Below are positions 51,656 to 60,420 of a stretch of 64,000 nucleotides of DNA, in pieces. Under the pieces are notes generated by a model that had not been told where the DNA came from, did not search any database, and saw only the letters and a program-made list of their open reading frames with translations. Positions within the stretch are counted from its first letter, which is position 1. The number at the start of each line of letters is the position of its first letter. Made by a program: the position numbers and the translations under genes. Origin of the DNA: Mucilaginibacter rubeus (lineage in GTDB: Bacteria > Bacteroidota > Bacteroidia > Sphingobacteriales > Sphingobacteriaceae); contig NZ_BMKD01000005.1 of NCBI RefSeq assembly GCF_014643835.1, positions 372,001 to 436,000 on the forward strand, in the 5' to 3' direction.

Positions 51656-52348
51656 TTAGTAGATTAACTTATATCCCCGGCCACGAATGTTAAGGATGCT
51701 TACGGATGGATCATCTTTTAAATAACGCCTCAGCTTAGTAATAAAAACATCAAGACTCCGGCTGCTGAAATAATCGTTGTTTTGCCAAAAGTTCAATAAC
51801 AGTTCGTCACGGTTAAGCAACTGGTTCCTGTTTATGATCAACAGATTAAGAATTTCGCTTTCACGGGTGGTAAGTGTCCTGCTATTTCCATCAAAATTAA
51901 GCTTACCCTGCGGATAATAAAACCGGTACCTGCCAATTTCAGTTAACCCCACACTTTGGCTTATCACCAGCCTGTTTTTACTCAGTAAAGCCCTTATCCG
52001 GATAATGAGCTCCTCCAGGCTGAACGGCTTTTTTAAATAGTCGTTGCCCCCGCTTTCAAAACCTTCAACCACGTCTTGAGGCAAAGATTTGGAAGTAAGA
52101 AAAATCACGGGTATTTCGGTATCCACATTCCTGATCTGCCGGGCAAGGTCAAAGCCGCTGCCATCAGGAAGCATCACGTCAAGTACTATGATATCGGGCT
52201 GGCTATCGTAATAAATGACCTTAGCCAACGCAATGGTATCAGCCTGAAACACGTTAAACCCTCTTGATTGAAGGCTTTCCTGTACTATCTCGGCCAGTAC
52301 CGGTTCATCCTCAACCAGTAAAACCTTAACGTTATTTATATTGGCCAT
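51656..52348 (-). CDS. OmpR-family response regulator
   Basis: 230 aa. Receiver with acidic pair E13/D14, phospho-acceptor D57 (IIVLDVMLPDGSG) and Lys in YLKKPFS. Winged-helix DNA-binding domain at about 135-230 (TTRESEILNLL, SRSLDVFITKLRRYL, GRGYKLIY). It overlaps the kinase gene by 13 bp and is surely co-transcribed. Target genes unknown. Confidence 0.95.
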   Translation of the reverse strand: MANINNVKVLLVEDEPVLAEIVQESLQSRGFNVFQADTIALAKVIYYDSQPDIIVLDVMLPDGSGFDLARQIRNVDTEIPVIFLTSKSLPQDVVEGFESGGNDYLKKPFSLEELIIRIRALLSKNRLVISQSVGLTEIGRYRFYYPQGKLNFDGNSRTLTTRESEILNLLIINRNQLLNRDELLLNFWQNNDYFSSRSLDVFITKLRRYLKDDPSVSILNIRGRGYKLIY

Positions 52349-53844
52349 GCTAAACTAAGTGTAGTGCCTTTACCTAACTCGCTTTCTATTTTACACCATC
52401 CCCTGTGCCGATCCACAATGCTTTTTACATAGCTCAGTCCAAGGCCATGGCCTTTTACCCGGTGTTGGTTTCCGGAGGGTACGCGATAAAACTTTTCAAA
52501 CACCAGCGGCAGGTCATTCGCTGCTATACCTATCCCATTATCTTTTACCTCGATGACCAAAAAGTTGTTCTTTATGCTCACACTTACCACCAGTTGAACC
52601 CGAGTGCCCGAATACTTAAAAGCGTTATCAACCACATTATTAACCGCGTGCTCAAAATACAGCTTATCGGCCATGATACTGCTTATCCCGGTATTATTTA
52701 CATATGTCCAGTTAATTTCCTTTCCGGGCAATGCTGCCGCCCTTGCTAACAGGCCTTTTATTTCGGCGTCGATATCAACACGTTCTGGCTTTATATCAAA
52801 ATCCGCGTTTTCATACACCGAGATGCTTAGCACCCGATCAACCAGCCCGGCCAGTTTTTCGAGTTCATTTTTGGTATAAGAAAGATAACGCTGCGTCTTT
52901 TCACGGTTATCAAGTACACCAAAGCCGTTCAATGCTTCAATTGCAGCCGAAGCAGTAGCGATGGGTGTTTTAAATTCATGGGTGATGTTGCTGATAAAAT
53001 CATTTTTTATAGCTGATAACCTTTTTTCCCTGAACAGGGTACGTAACAGATAGATAAGGCTAAAAGCCACCAAAGCGATAAGCAATAGCGAGCCGGCAAA
53101 CATATACCCCATACGCCCTATGATGTATGAAAAAGGATTACTGAACATAGCCCTTACATATTGTTCTTTTCCCTTTTGCTTGTAAGTTGGGTAGGATTTG
53201 GTGATGATAGGATAACGGGCTAGCAGTTTTTCATCAAAATGGCTCCGGTTCATTGTGCTGTCGGTTTCGCGTACATAAAACCGGAAAGGGGTCTCGATGT
53301 TCCTATCCTTCAGGTAATGGGCAAGCACCGGCCTTAGGCGGGTTGTATCAAAATCATACTTATTGACGTTATCTACCATAAAACCACCCAGGTTTTGGGT
53401 ACGATAGTATACAACATGGTTTTGCAGATCTTCAGTGCGCATGGTGTAGGCAAAACGCGTGGCTATTGCCCATTTAAAAGCCGTGTCCCCGGGCAATAAC
53501 GCCTTATTAATGCCACGAAAACTTAATGCCGAAGATGAAAACTTTTGACCCGGCTGATGGGCGTTTGCTATGGTAAAAATGTTCTTCTTCTCTGCTGTAT
53601 CAAACCTGCTGGTGATCAGAAACTCGGTAGTATCCATCAGCCGTTTGGCAAGCAGTTGTTGGATGGTATCGCAACGGATGCTAAACTCCTTTTTTAATGC
53701 GTCCTCAAAAGCCATGTTCACCTCTTTTTCAAAGGTGGCCTGGTTTACAATATAGTAGTTTTTTACCCAGTAAAATTGCAGCAGTAAAACCATGGCAATG
53801 GCTACGGCACACACTATAATAACAAAGCGGGTACTTTTAGGCAT
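52336..53844 (-). CDS. Membrane sensor histidine kinase
   Basis: 502 aa from the ATG at 53844. TM1 about 6-28, periplasmic sensor about 29-245, TM2 about 246-268, HisKA with phospho-His in SNITHEFKTPIATA, HATPase with VVDNAFKYS (N box), VKDNGIGIAANDLP and GHGLGLSYVKSI. The long sensor domain is not recognised. Cognate to the overlapping OmpR-type regulator. The ATG is preferred over the TTG two codons upstream because that TTG belongs to the -7 box TACATTTG. Confidence 0.94.
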   Translation of the reverse strand: MPKSTRFVIIVCAVAIAMVLLLQFYWVKNYYIVNQATFEKEVNMAFEDALKKEFSIRCDTIQQLLAKRLMDTTEFLITSRFDTAEKKNIFTIANAHQPGQKFSSSALSFRGINKALLPGDTAFKWAIATRFAYTMRTEDLQNHVVYYRTQNLGGFMVDNVNKYDFDTTRLRPVLAHYLKDRNIETPFRFYVRETDSTMNRSHFDEKLLARYPIITKSYPTYKQKGKEQYVRAMFSNPFSYIIGRMGYMFAGSLLLIALVAFSLIYLLRTLFREKRLSAIKNDFISNITHEFKTPIATASAAIEALNGFGVLDNREKTQRYLSYTKNELEKLAGLVDRVLSISVYENADFDIKPERVDIDAEIKGLLARAAALPGKEINWTYVNNTGISSIMADKLYFEHAVNNVVDNAFKYSGTRVQLVVSVSIKNNFLVIEVKDNGIGIAANDLPLVFEKFYRVPSGNQHRVKGHGLGLSYVKSIVDRHRGWCKIESELGKGTTLSLAWPI

Positions 53845-53847
53845 AAC

Positions 53848-53855
53848 CAAATGTA
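53848..53855 (-). promoter_or_regulatory. -7 box TACATTTG of the two-component operon
   Basis: Consensus TAnnTTTG on the minus strand, only three bases (GTT) before the ATG at 53844. Predicts a leaderless mRNA. Confidence 0.75.
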
Positions 53856-53973
53856 AAACATCGGCGTTAAATACGATCTGCTGTTAACATAATATAACAT
53901 TAGTTAACTTGCCCGATAACACAGTTTTATTTTTACACTCTTCATTTTTGCAGGTATAAAATCTGTACCTGTC

Positions 53974-55176
53974 ATGAAAAAACTATTTGTTATTCTTTTA
54001 TCAGCCTGCTTTTTTTCAACATCGGCACAACAAACTTTAAAACCTGGCGATGTCATGCCCGCTATTGTTATAAAACCAATTATTAATGCGCCGGCATTGC
54101 ACGTTAACCTTGCCGACCCGACTAAAGCACCGTTCTATATTTTGAGCTTTTGGGGAACCTGGTGCAGCCCATGCATTCCCGAAATGGATACCCTGGCTAA
54201 GCTGCAAAAAGCAAACGAAGGTAAAATCAGGGTTATAGCCATATCAAACGAGCCGGTTGCACGGTTGAAAAAATATCTAATCAAAAAACCGTCGGCCCTG
54301 TGGCTCGCCAGCGATACCTCGTTCTTTTTATACAAAGCATTCGGGCTTTCATCTGTTGGGCAAAGCGCCATCATTAACAGCAGGCACATGGTAGTAGCAC
54401 TCGTAAAAACAGATTTGGTAAACCAGCGGTTTATCAACAACCTCATGAGCGGTAAAACCATTAAATCATCTGCCGAAGTAAAAGAGGTTCCTGTAAACAA
54501 CCGCAAAGACGTTTTTGGTGTAGATAGTACTATTGCCGAAAGTTTTACCATTCGCGGCTACATGAAGGGGCAGCAAAGCATGGGCAGGCATTATCTCAAT
54601 GCGCCATATGAAGGCAGGAGGGTTAGCTATATTAATGTTTGTGCAGATGTTTTATATAAAGACGCGTTTGACATTACCTCATCTAAACAAATCGTTTACG
54701 AGATTGATGAAAAAGCAGTATGCGATTTCGATAATAAAAACTCGCTGTATTGTTTTGACCTGTTAGTTAAACCCGAAGATAAGGATAGCCTTAACCACAT
54801 CATGCAAAAAAAGCTGCTTAGGTCACTACCTATAAAAGCGCGGATAGCCGAAAAATTAATCCCTGTTTATGTTCTCAGAGTAAACCCAGACCAAAAATTG
54901 GCATTCCAGGTATCAACGCAAAATAAATCGATGATCAGTTTTAGCGGGGAAGGGTATAACGGGACATCTGTGTCGTTGGCAAATTTCGCAAATGATTATT
55001 TGAGCAATGACCTTGACCGCCCGGTTGTGGATGAAACCGGGTTGAAAGAAAAATACGATATAAAAACCACGGTCGATCTGCGTACGCAAGAGGGAGTAGT
55101 ACAGTCTGTAAACAAGCTCGGCCTTATACTGGATAAGGCCGAACGTAAAATGAAAGTATTGGTGTTTTATAAATAA
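53974..55176 (+). CDS. TlpA-like thioredoxin-fold protein with unknown C-terminal domain
   Basis: 400 aa. Signal peptide 1-18, thioredoxin-like domain about 22-155 with redox motif FWGTWCSPCIPEMD (C64, C67). The remaining 240 residues are beta-rich and unassigned (YEIDEKAVCDFDNKN, VLRVNPDQKLAFQV), perhaps a substrate-binding or DUF module. Periplasmic disulfide reductase role is inferred. Divergent from the two-component operon. Confidence 0.85.
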   Translation: MKKLFVILLSACFFSTSAQQTLKPGDVMPAIVIKPIINAPALHVNLADPTKAPFYILSFWGTWCSPCIPEMDTLAKLQKANEGKIRVIAISNEPVARLKKYLIKKPSALWLASDTSFFLYKAFGLSSVGQSAIINSRHMVVALVKTDLVNQRFINNLMSGKTIKSSAEVKEVPVNNRKDVFGVDSTIAESFTIRGYMKGQQSMGRHYLNAPYEGRRVSYINVCADVLYKDAFDITSSKQIVYEIDEKAVCDFDNKNSLYCFDLLVKPEDKDSLNHIMQKKLLRSLPIKARIAEKLIPVYVLRVNPDQKLAFQVSTQNKSMISFSGEGYNGTSVSLANFANDYLSNDLDRPVVDETGLKEKYDIKTTVDLRTQEGVVQSVNKLGLILDKAERKMKVLVFYK

Positions 55177-55179
55177 CAC

Positions 55180-56202
55180 TTACGGGAACCGGTACAGCAT
55201 TCCCAACCCAATGCCTTCATAGCCCTGGGCGCTATCGGATGTATGTTTATCATACAACAGCGTTCCGTTTACCGTTGCACTAATTAACCTGTTCACCTTG
55301 GCTGTTAGCGTTAAATCAACACGGTGGGTAATAAATTTTGGCGATTGGGCATAAGGGATAAACAACGCGTAACGGGTATTTAAGTGAATGTTTTTGGCTA
55401 TATCTTTATCCAGCAACGCCACAACCTGGAACGCGAGGTCATTTTTTACGGTTTTTAACGTATCCACGCCGTAGTTATCTTTTTGATATTTATGGATGGC
55501 GTGATCAAGTACAAAAGTTTGTCGTGCGGTACCGGTACCCAAACGCAAATCGAACCAACTTTTTGGCTTATACTCAAAACCGACAGACTCGGTAAGATAA
55601 CCCGGCGACATAAAGTTTGAAATATATTGCTGCTCGAACTTGCCATTGCCTTGATCGACATAATTAAACCCTTTATCAAACTGCGACTCGAAGGTTAATG
55701 CGCCGAAAAAGTACCAGCTTTTTGATAATTGAGACGCTACTTTGTTATCAAAATAAATACGGTCCTGCGTTTTGCGTTTGCCCTGGCCTTTGTTTTTTGA
55801 TACCCCGTAGGTAAGGTTAAGCTCGGACACATAACTGAAAGGCGCTTTGTTATATTCGGTATGATAAATAAAATTTGAACCCAATGCCACCGCGCTTACG
55901 CCACCCGCCGCATAATTGCTGCTAAATGCCGACTGGCTAAAGTTCAGCCCGAATGTGATTACCTTTTTCCAGTAGTTTACTTTATAATCGAGCATGGTAA
56001 CAGGTACCATTTCGCGCTGGATCTGTATGGGGCGAACCCGCGTGGGGATGGCATTTTTGCGGGAATTTATCCGGTATTTATTAAGTACGGCAGTGTCTAT
56101 TTTAACACTATCTTTTTTCAGGGTATCTGTTTGTGCTTTTGCTGATAAAACGCACGTGACTGATAATGCGAGTATTAGTAATCCCGGTTTTGTTTTTAAC
56201 AT
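55180..56202 (-). CDS. DUF3078 family exported protein
   Basis: 340 aa from the ATG at 56202, which opens a signal peptide (MLKTKPGLLILALSVTCVLS). The DUF3078 core shows WKKVITFGLNFSQSAFSSNYAAGG and FVSELNLTYGVSK-like strands, ending in a barrel-type strand (GIGLGMLYRFP). A Bacteroidota family of probable outer membrane barrels with no known function. Its stop lies 3 bp from the convergent TlpA-like gene's stop. Confidence 0.88.
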   Translation of the reverse strand: MLKTKPGLLILALSVTCVLSAKAQTDTLKKDSVKIDTAVLNKYRINSRKNAIPTRVRPIQIQREMVPVTMLDYKVNYWKKVITFGLNFSQSAFSSNYAAGGVSAVALGSNFIYHTEYNKAPFSYVSELNLTYGVSKNKGQGKRKTQDRIYFDNKVASQLSKSWYFFGALTFESQFDKGFNYVDQGNGKFEQQYISNFMSPGYLTESVGFEYKPKSWFDLRLGTGTARQTFVLDHAIHKYQKDNYGVDTLKTVKNDLAFQVVALLDKDIAKNIHLNTRYALFIPYAQSPKFITHRVDLTLTAKVNRLISATVNGTLLYDKHTSDSAQGYEGIGLGMLYRFP

Positions 56203-56348
56203 AGTAAACAAATTAAAGCAAAAATCTCCTTTTTTAACCACAATAAACAAAAATGTTGCTTCAGGGTTTAGTCTGGCAAACGACTTTTGGGCAAAAATAT
56301 TGGAATTTTCGGATATTAAAATGAACCTTGTATTAAGGTTTATCTGCC

Positions 56349-57119
56349 TTATTCACGGCCAAGATCCTTCTTGCTATCTTCGGGTGTAACAAGCGGGGTA
56401 AGGGAATAAGGGCGTTTTTTATACTTTAAAAAACGATTGAGGTTGGTTTTAATCGAGGCTATAAATTCATAGTCGCTGGCCGTTTTCACCAAATAATAGC
56501 CGGGGCGGTACCGCAGCATGAAGTCGGTAAGCTGCTGATCTTTTAAGTTGGTTATGGCGCCAACATAAGTTCGGTTAAAACGATAGTCAATAACACTTTG
56601 CTGATAGTCTTTCTCAATAGTTTCGCGCAGGCGGGCAGCATTGCGGCCGCTGCGGCTTAATGAATTGTAAAGCGCGTCGATACTTAAGCCAGCACCGCCC
56701 GGCCCAAAGCTCAATAAATCTTTATTGTTAAGTGGGCCGAAGATTTTGGTATAATCGTTTTTGGTTGCAGCAAGCCGTTTTTGGGGGTTAAGCAGGGTGT
56801 CGCGCACGATAACTTCTTTAAGCTGTATGGCTGTGCGCTTCATATAAACGGCAAGTGATTCGCCGCCTTGCACTTTCAATGTATCGGGATGATGATCTGA
56901 TTTTGTAAAAACAAGCACATCGCCCGGCTGGGCTTCTATCTTGAATTCACCTTTAAAAGTGTTGTAAATAGATTTGCCGGTGGTGATGTTCTGTACATTA
57001 ACTTTGGCAATGCGGTCTTTGCTGTCTTTATCAAACACAACCCCATCCACGGTTTTTTGCTGGGCAAAAACCCGGGCCGCGGGCAGGGCAAAACATATCA
57101 GGAGCATCCACAATTTCAT
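56349..57119 (-). CDS. Exported CarboxypepD_reg-like domain protein
   Basis: 256 aa from the ATG at 57119, which opens a signal peptide (MKLWMLLICFALPAARVFAQ). The carboxypeptidase-regulatory-like beta-sandwich is at about 22-105 (VDGVVFDKDSKDRIAKVNVQ, LVFTKSDHHP). The rest (about 115-256) is helical, with RPGYYLVKTASDYEFIASIK near the end. Domain mate of the N-termini of TonB receptors, but without a plug or barrel. Role unknown. A -7 box lies 8 nt before the ATG. Confidence 0.82.
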   Translation of the reverse strand: MKLWMLLICFALPAARVFAQQKTVDGVVFDKDSKDRIAKVNVQNITTGKSIYNTFKGEFKIEAQPGDVLVFTKSDHHPDTLKVQGGESLAVYMKRTAIQLKEVIVRDTLLNPQKRLAATKNDYTKIFGPLNNKDLLSFGPGGAGLSIDALYNSLSRSGRNAARLRETIEKDYQQSVIDYRFNRTYVGAITNLKDQQLTDFMLRYRPGYYLVKTASDYEFIASIKTNLNRFLKYKKRPYSLTPLVTPEDSKKDLGRE

Positions 57120-57127
57120 TGCGGGGG

Positions 57128-57135
57128 CAAAAATA
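57128..57135 (-). promoter_or_regulatory. -7 box TATTTTTG
   Basis: Consensus TAnnTTTG on the minus strand, eight bases before the ATG at 57119. It invalidates the longer frame to 57173. Confidence 0.65.
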
Positions 57136-57180
57136 CGTGTTGTACAGCGGGCGATCATACAATTTAACAACAATTAACCT

Positions 57181-57290
57181 TTGGGGGAGGGAGCCAAGAT
57201 ACCAGGAGTCAAGAATCAAGATAGATTTAGAGGTCATTTCTTTCTGTCCTGGCTCTTGACTCTTGCTGTCTTGCCTCTGTTTCTCACTTA
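57181..57290. repeat. Self-complementary oligomer cluster (AGTCAAGAATCAAGA / TCTTGACTCTTG)
   Basis: GAGCCAAGATACCAGGAGTC...AAGAATCAAGATA (about 57190-57222) faces TCCTGGCTCTTGACTCTTGC (about 57247-57266) and TGTCTTGCCTC as imperfect complements. It lies upstream of the 57119 gene promoter. Confidence 0.65.
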
Positions 57291-58120
57291 ACAACCACAA
57301 GCTTCTGGCCAATTTTAATGCCATTGTCGCTCATACTGTTTAACGCTTTCAGGTCATCAACAGTTATTCCAAAACGTTTGGATATGTTGTATAGTGTATC
57401 GCCCTGTTTTACGGTGTAGATCTTATCGTCGGGCGGGGTTTTGGAAAGGGTATCCTGAACAGGTTTGCCAATGCTATCGTTGATCTGCGATAATACACGG
57501 TCTTCCCGTTTAATTTTAGCAATCTCGCCTTCGGGTCGGTCATACTGATCGAGGTTATATTTTACAATAATATTGATCAGCAACTGCGGATATTTAGGAT
57601 TAGTGGCATAACCTGCCTTTTTCAACCCATAAGCCCAGCCTTCATAATCGTTCTTGTCCAGTTCAAAAAGTTTAGCATAGTTTTTACGTTTTAAAAACGC
57701 CGAGTGGTCACGGAAGGAGTCTTCCGGATTATCATAAACGCGGAAACAATCATTCACGTTGTCGTCATCCTTATAATAACTTTTGCCGGTCCAGTCGCTG
57801 GTGCATTTTATGCCGAAGTGGTTGTTGGCGTATTTGGCCAGGTCACTATTGCCCGCGCCCGATTCAAACAAGCCCTGCGCCAGGGTGATGCTGGCCGGGA
57901 TACCATACTGGTTCATTTCCTGGATGGCGATGGCCTTAAAACGGTCAATATATTCTAACGAATTGTACGACCGGTAGTTGGCAATAGCATCCTTATTGGC
58001 CTTTTGGATATTACTGTTATTGCGTTTGGCATCGCGGTTTGATACTGTAGTGGTTTTTTTGCGGGCAGAGCATGAATTGAGGCAAACTACAGCAATGAAC
58101 AGGTATATGGTTTTTCGCAT
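57284..58120 (-). CDS. Lipoprotein glucosaminidase with LysM domain
   Basis: 278 aa. Lipoprotein signal with Cys16 or Cys18 (CLNSCSARKK). Glucosaminidase (Flg/LytG-like) domain at about 50-190 with ITLAQGLFESGAGNSDLAKYA carrying the catalytic Glu, and ANNHFGIKC. LysM at about 230-277 (YTVKQGDTLYNISKRFGIT). Cleaves peptidoglycan glycan strands. Paralogue of the gene at 58183, which precedes it by 62 bp in the same direction. Confidence 0.92.
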   Translation of the reverse strand: MRKTIYLFIAVVCLNSCSARKKTTTVSNRDAKRNNSNIQKANKDAIANYRSYNSLEYIDRFKAIAIQEMNQYGIPASITLAQGLFESGAGNSDLAKYANNHFGIKCTSDWTGKSYYKDDDNVNDCFRVYDNPEDSFRDHSAFLKRKNYAKLFELDKNDYEGWAYGLKKAGYATNPKYPQLLINIIVKYNLDQYDRPEGEIAKIKREDRVLSQINDSIGKPVQDTLSKTPPDDKIYTVKQGDTLYNISKRFGITVDDLKALNSMSDNGIKIGQKLVVVK

Positions 58121-58182
58121 GAGGCTTAAATCTTATTATGTGGCATATAACCAGGGGCCAAATTAAGATTTTATAAACGTAA

Positions 58183-58725
58183 TTATTGCTGTTTAGTTGT
58201 TGCGTCGGCCAATTGCGTTTGGTTTGCCGGATTTTCATCCAGGTCATTGAGGTTATACCTGTTAATGATACCTAAAACCTGCGATGCCCATTTGCGGCTA
58301 CCGGCATAACCGGCACGCTGAATACCTTTTGCCCATCCTTTATAATCATAATGGGTAAGCGCGTCGGCCAGGTGGCTAAACTGCTTGCGCTCGGTCATGA
58401 TGCGTGCAAAGTCCTGAAACGAATCAAAAACCGAATCGTATCTTTTATAAGAGGTGCGAACTTTTTTGTTGTGTTTGGTATAAACTACGGTATTGTAACC
58501 TTTTACTCCAAATTGATTATTAAGGTTTTGTGCTATGGTGCTGTTGCCGCAGCCCGATTCATGCATGGCTACACCTAAAACGATGCTTGCCGGGATCCCG
58601 GTTTCGTGCATGATCTTAATGGCATCATCTTTGAACTTTTCAATGTAAGATTGTGAGGTATTTTTCTGTGCTGAAGCAGCTAATGTTGAAATCAACAGTG
58701 TTGTAATCAGTAAGATTTTCTTCAT
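58183..58725 (-). CDS. Exported glucosaminidase-domain protein
   Basis: 180 aa. Signal peptide MKKILLITTLLISTLAASAQ, then a glucosaminidase domain (about 25-165) with IVLGVAMHESGCGNSTIAQN (catalytic Glu) and LNNQFGVKGY. It lacks LysM and a lipobox, so it should be a soluble periplasmic partner of the LysM paralogue downstream. Starts 3 bp after the O-methyltransferase stop, so these genes form an operon led by that gene. Confidence 0.9.
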   Translation of the reverse strand: MKKILLITTLLISTLAASAQKNTSQSYIEKFKDDAIKIMHETGIPASIVLGVAMHESGCGNSTIAQNLNNQFGVKGYNTVVYTKHNKKVRTSYKRYDSVFDSFQDFARIMTERKQFSHLADALTHYDYKGWAKGIQRAGYAGSRKWASQVLGIINRYNLNDLDENPANQTQLADATTKQQ

Positions 58726-58728
58726 AAT

Positions 58729-59367
58729 TTATTTTTTTCTGATAACCAGCAGCCCGTCGCGTACCGGCAGGATCAATTTTTCTATCCTGCTATCAACAGC
58801 TATCTGGTCATTTAGTTTGCGGATTCCTTCAGTATCGGCATCTTTTTCGGTGCCGTACACCTTTCCTTTCCACAAAACGTTATCAATTATTATTAATCCT
58901 CCGGATCTGACTTTGTCAAAAACTAATTGAAAGTAAGTATAATTATTCTTTTTATCGGCATCTATAAACACCAAATCAAAAACATCCTCCTGTAAATCAG
59001 CAATAACGGCCTCTGCCTGCCCAAAATGCAGCTTTATTTTGTTTTCAACATTTGTTAGTTTAAGATGTGAAGTGATGATCTCCTCCATTTCGCGGTTAAC
59101 TTCAATGGTGTGGAGGATGCCGTCGTCGGCCAAACCCTCGGCCAGGCAAATAGCCGAGTAGCCTGTATAGGTACCTATCTCCAGGATGCGCTTAGGCTGC
59201 ACCATTTTGCTTAAAAAACTAAGCAGCCTGCCCTGATAATGCCCCGATAGCATGTTAGGTTTTAACACCTTGATATGCGTTTCGCGGTTGAGTTTTTTTA
59301 GCACCTCCGGCTCCGGGTCGCAATGGTCATCTAAGTAAGCCAGTAAGGCATTAGGGAGAATATCCAT
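58729..59367 (-). CDS. O-methyltransferase (class I, SAM-dependent, COMT-like)
   Basis: 212 aa from the ATG at 59367. SAM-binding motif ILEIGTYTGYSAICLAEGL, acidic loop VIADLQEDVFDLVFIDADKK, and metal-site residues FIDADK and IIIDNVLWKG, typical of the divalent-cation-dependent catechol/caffeoyl-CoA methyltransferase family. Substrate unknown. First gene of an operon with two glucosaminidases. A -7 box lies four bases before the ATG. Confidence 0.92.
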   Translation of the reverse strand: MDILPNALLAYLDDHCDPEPEVLKKLNRETHIKVLKPNMLSGHYQGRLLSFLSKMVQPKRILEIGTYTGYSAICLAEGLADDGILHTIEVNREMEEIITSHLKLTNVENKIKLHFGQAEAVIADLQEDVFDLVFIDADKKNNYTYFQLVFDKVRSGGLIIIDNVLWKGKVYGTEKDADTEGIRKLNDQIAVDSRIEKLILPVRDGLLVIRKK

Positions 59368-59371
59368 GGGG

Positions 59372-59379
59372 CAAAGATA
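59372..59379 (-). promoter_or_regulatory. -7 box TATCTTTG of the methyltransferase operon
   Basis: Consensus TAnnTTTG on the minus strand, then CCCC and the ATG at 59367. Leaderless start predicted. Confidence 0.75.
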
Positions 59380-59387
59380 CACAAAAA

Positions 59388-59990
59388 CCTTGATTTTCGT
59401 GATTGAAGGATTTCCCGATGCTATATGTCCCTTCCTTTTGAACCTTGATTCACTTGATTAAAGGACTTTTGATGATGGTTTTGTATTTGTTTTTAATACG
59501 ATATCTTTAGCTGGATTTAAACCTTAACATGAAATATAAAGAGCTTACTGAAAAGATAATAGGATGTGCAATGCGTGTACATAATACTCTCGGAAATGGT
59601 TTTCAGGAATTAATTTACCAGCGCGCGTTGGCTTTGGAATTAGCAAAAGGAGATCTGAAGTTTGCCCAGGAATTGGAAATGATTATCTATTATGATGGCG
59701 TTGGCATAGGAAAACGACGCGTTGACTTCTTCGTTGAAGGATCAATCATGGTTGAAATAAAAGCCATCATATCCCTTGAAGATGTACATTTGGCACAAGC
59801 CATGAACTATCTTGAAGCCTATAAGATGGAAATAGGACTACTAATAAATTTCGGATCAAAAAGCTTACAATTTAAACGCGTTCATAATAACAATCTATTA
59901 GTTTGAAGCAGATATCAGGCTATCATCTAATCAGGAAAATCAAGGTTCAACCCTCTATCATGAAATCCTTCAATCAAGCAAATCATGGTT
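59388..59990. mobile_element. GxxExxY cassette bounded by long imperfect inverted repeats
   Basis: Left arm 59388-59463 (CCTTGATTTTCGTGATTGAAGGATTTC... TTGAACCTTGATTCACTTGATT) is the imperfect complement of right arm 59927-59990 (TCAGGAAAATCAAGGTTCAA... GAAATCCTTCAATCAAGCAAATCATGG). The arms share the blocks AATCAAGGTTCAA and AAATCCTTCAATCA. The single gene between them is GxxExxY. No transposase is present; mobility is inference. Confidence 0.5.
59529..59906 (+). CDS. GxxExxY protein (PD-(D/E)XK nuclease superfamily)
   Basis: 125 aa. Motif GNGFQELIYQRALALEL carries the G-x-x-E-x-x-Y signature, and a PD-(D/E)XK-like core follows: RRVDFFVEGSIMVEIKAI with Asp and E-x-K. Family role unknown; usually short, single-copy-per-locus genes scattered in Bacteroidota genomes. 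Complete length, no frameshift. Enclosed by inverted repeats (59388-59463 and 59927-59990). A promoter-like TATCTTTA is at about 59502. Confidence 0.9.
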   Translation: MKYKELTEKIIGCAMRVHNTLGNGFQELIYQRALALELAKGDLKFAQELEMIIYYDGVGIGKRRVDFFVEGSIMVEIKAIISLEDVHLAQAMNYLEAYKMEIGLLINFGSKSLQFKRVHNNNLLV

Positions 59991-60000
59991 CAGAATCAGC

Positions 60001-60411
60001 TTAAAATCTCGTCCCCATCCAACTCTGCAGTAAAATCACCGCCGATATCGTATCTACCAACTCCTTATTTTGCCGGTGTTTCTTGTTCATGCCACTCTGA
60101 GCGATAGTTGCTGATGCCATTTTTGAGGTAAAGCGCTCATCAACCATTTCGATAGGGATTTCGGGGAATGTTTTCTTTAACAGGTTCACAAAACCTTTTA
60201 CATGAATGGCCGATTGCGAGGGGGTGTTGTCCATCTGCTTTGGTTCGCCTACGATGAACCGCTCCACTTGTTCTGCTTGCAGATATTTTTTTAAAAACTC
60301 AATAATGTTATTGGGGTGGATGTTATCGAGGCCCGTCGCGATGATCTGCAAAGGGTCGGTAACCGCAATACCTATGCGCTTGGTACCATAATCAAAAGCC
60401 ATTACTCTCAT
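60001..60411 (-). CDS. ruvX: Putative pre-16S rRNA nuclease / Holliday junction resolvase (YqgF)
   Basis: 136 aa, RNase H-like fold. N-terminal AFDYGTKRIGIAVTDPL, middle ERFIVGEPKQMDN, VDERFTSKMAS and the C-terminal ELVDTISAVILLQSWM supply the acidic residues. Homologues mature the 16S rRNA 5' end. Divergent from holB across a repeat cluster. Confidence 0.95.
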   Translation of the reverse strand: MRVMAFDYGTKRIGIAVTDPLQIIATGLDNIHPNNIIEFLKKYLQAEQVERFIVGEPKQMDNTPSQSAIHVKGFVNLLKKTFPEIPIEMVDERFTSKMASATIAQSGMNKKHRQNKELVDTISAVILLQSWMGTRF

Positions 60412-60420
60412 TTGGTAAAG

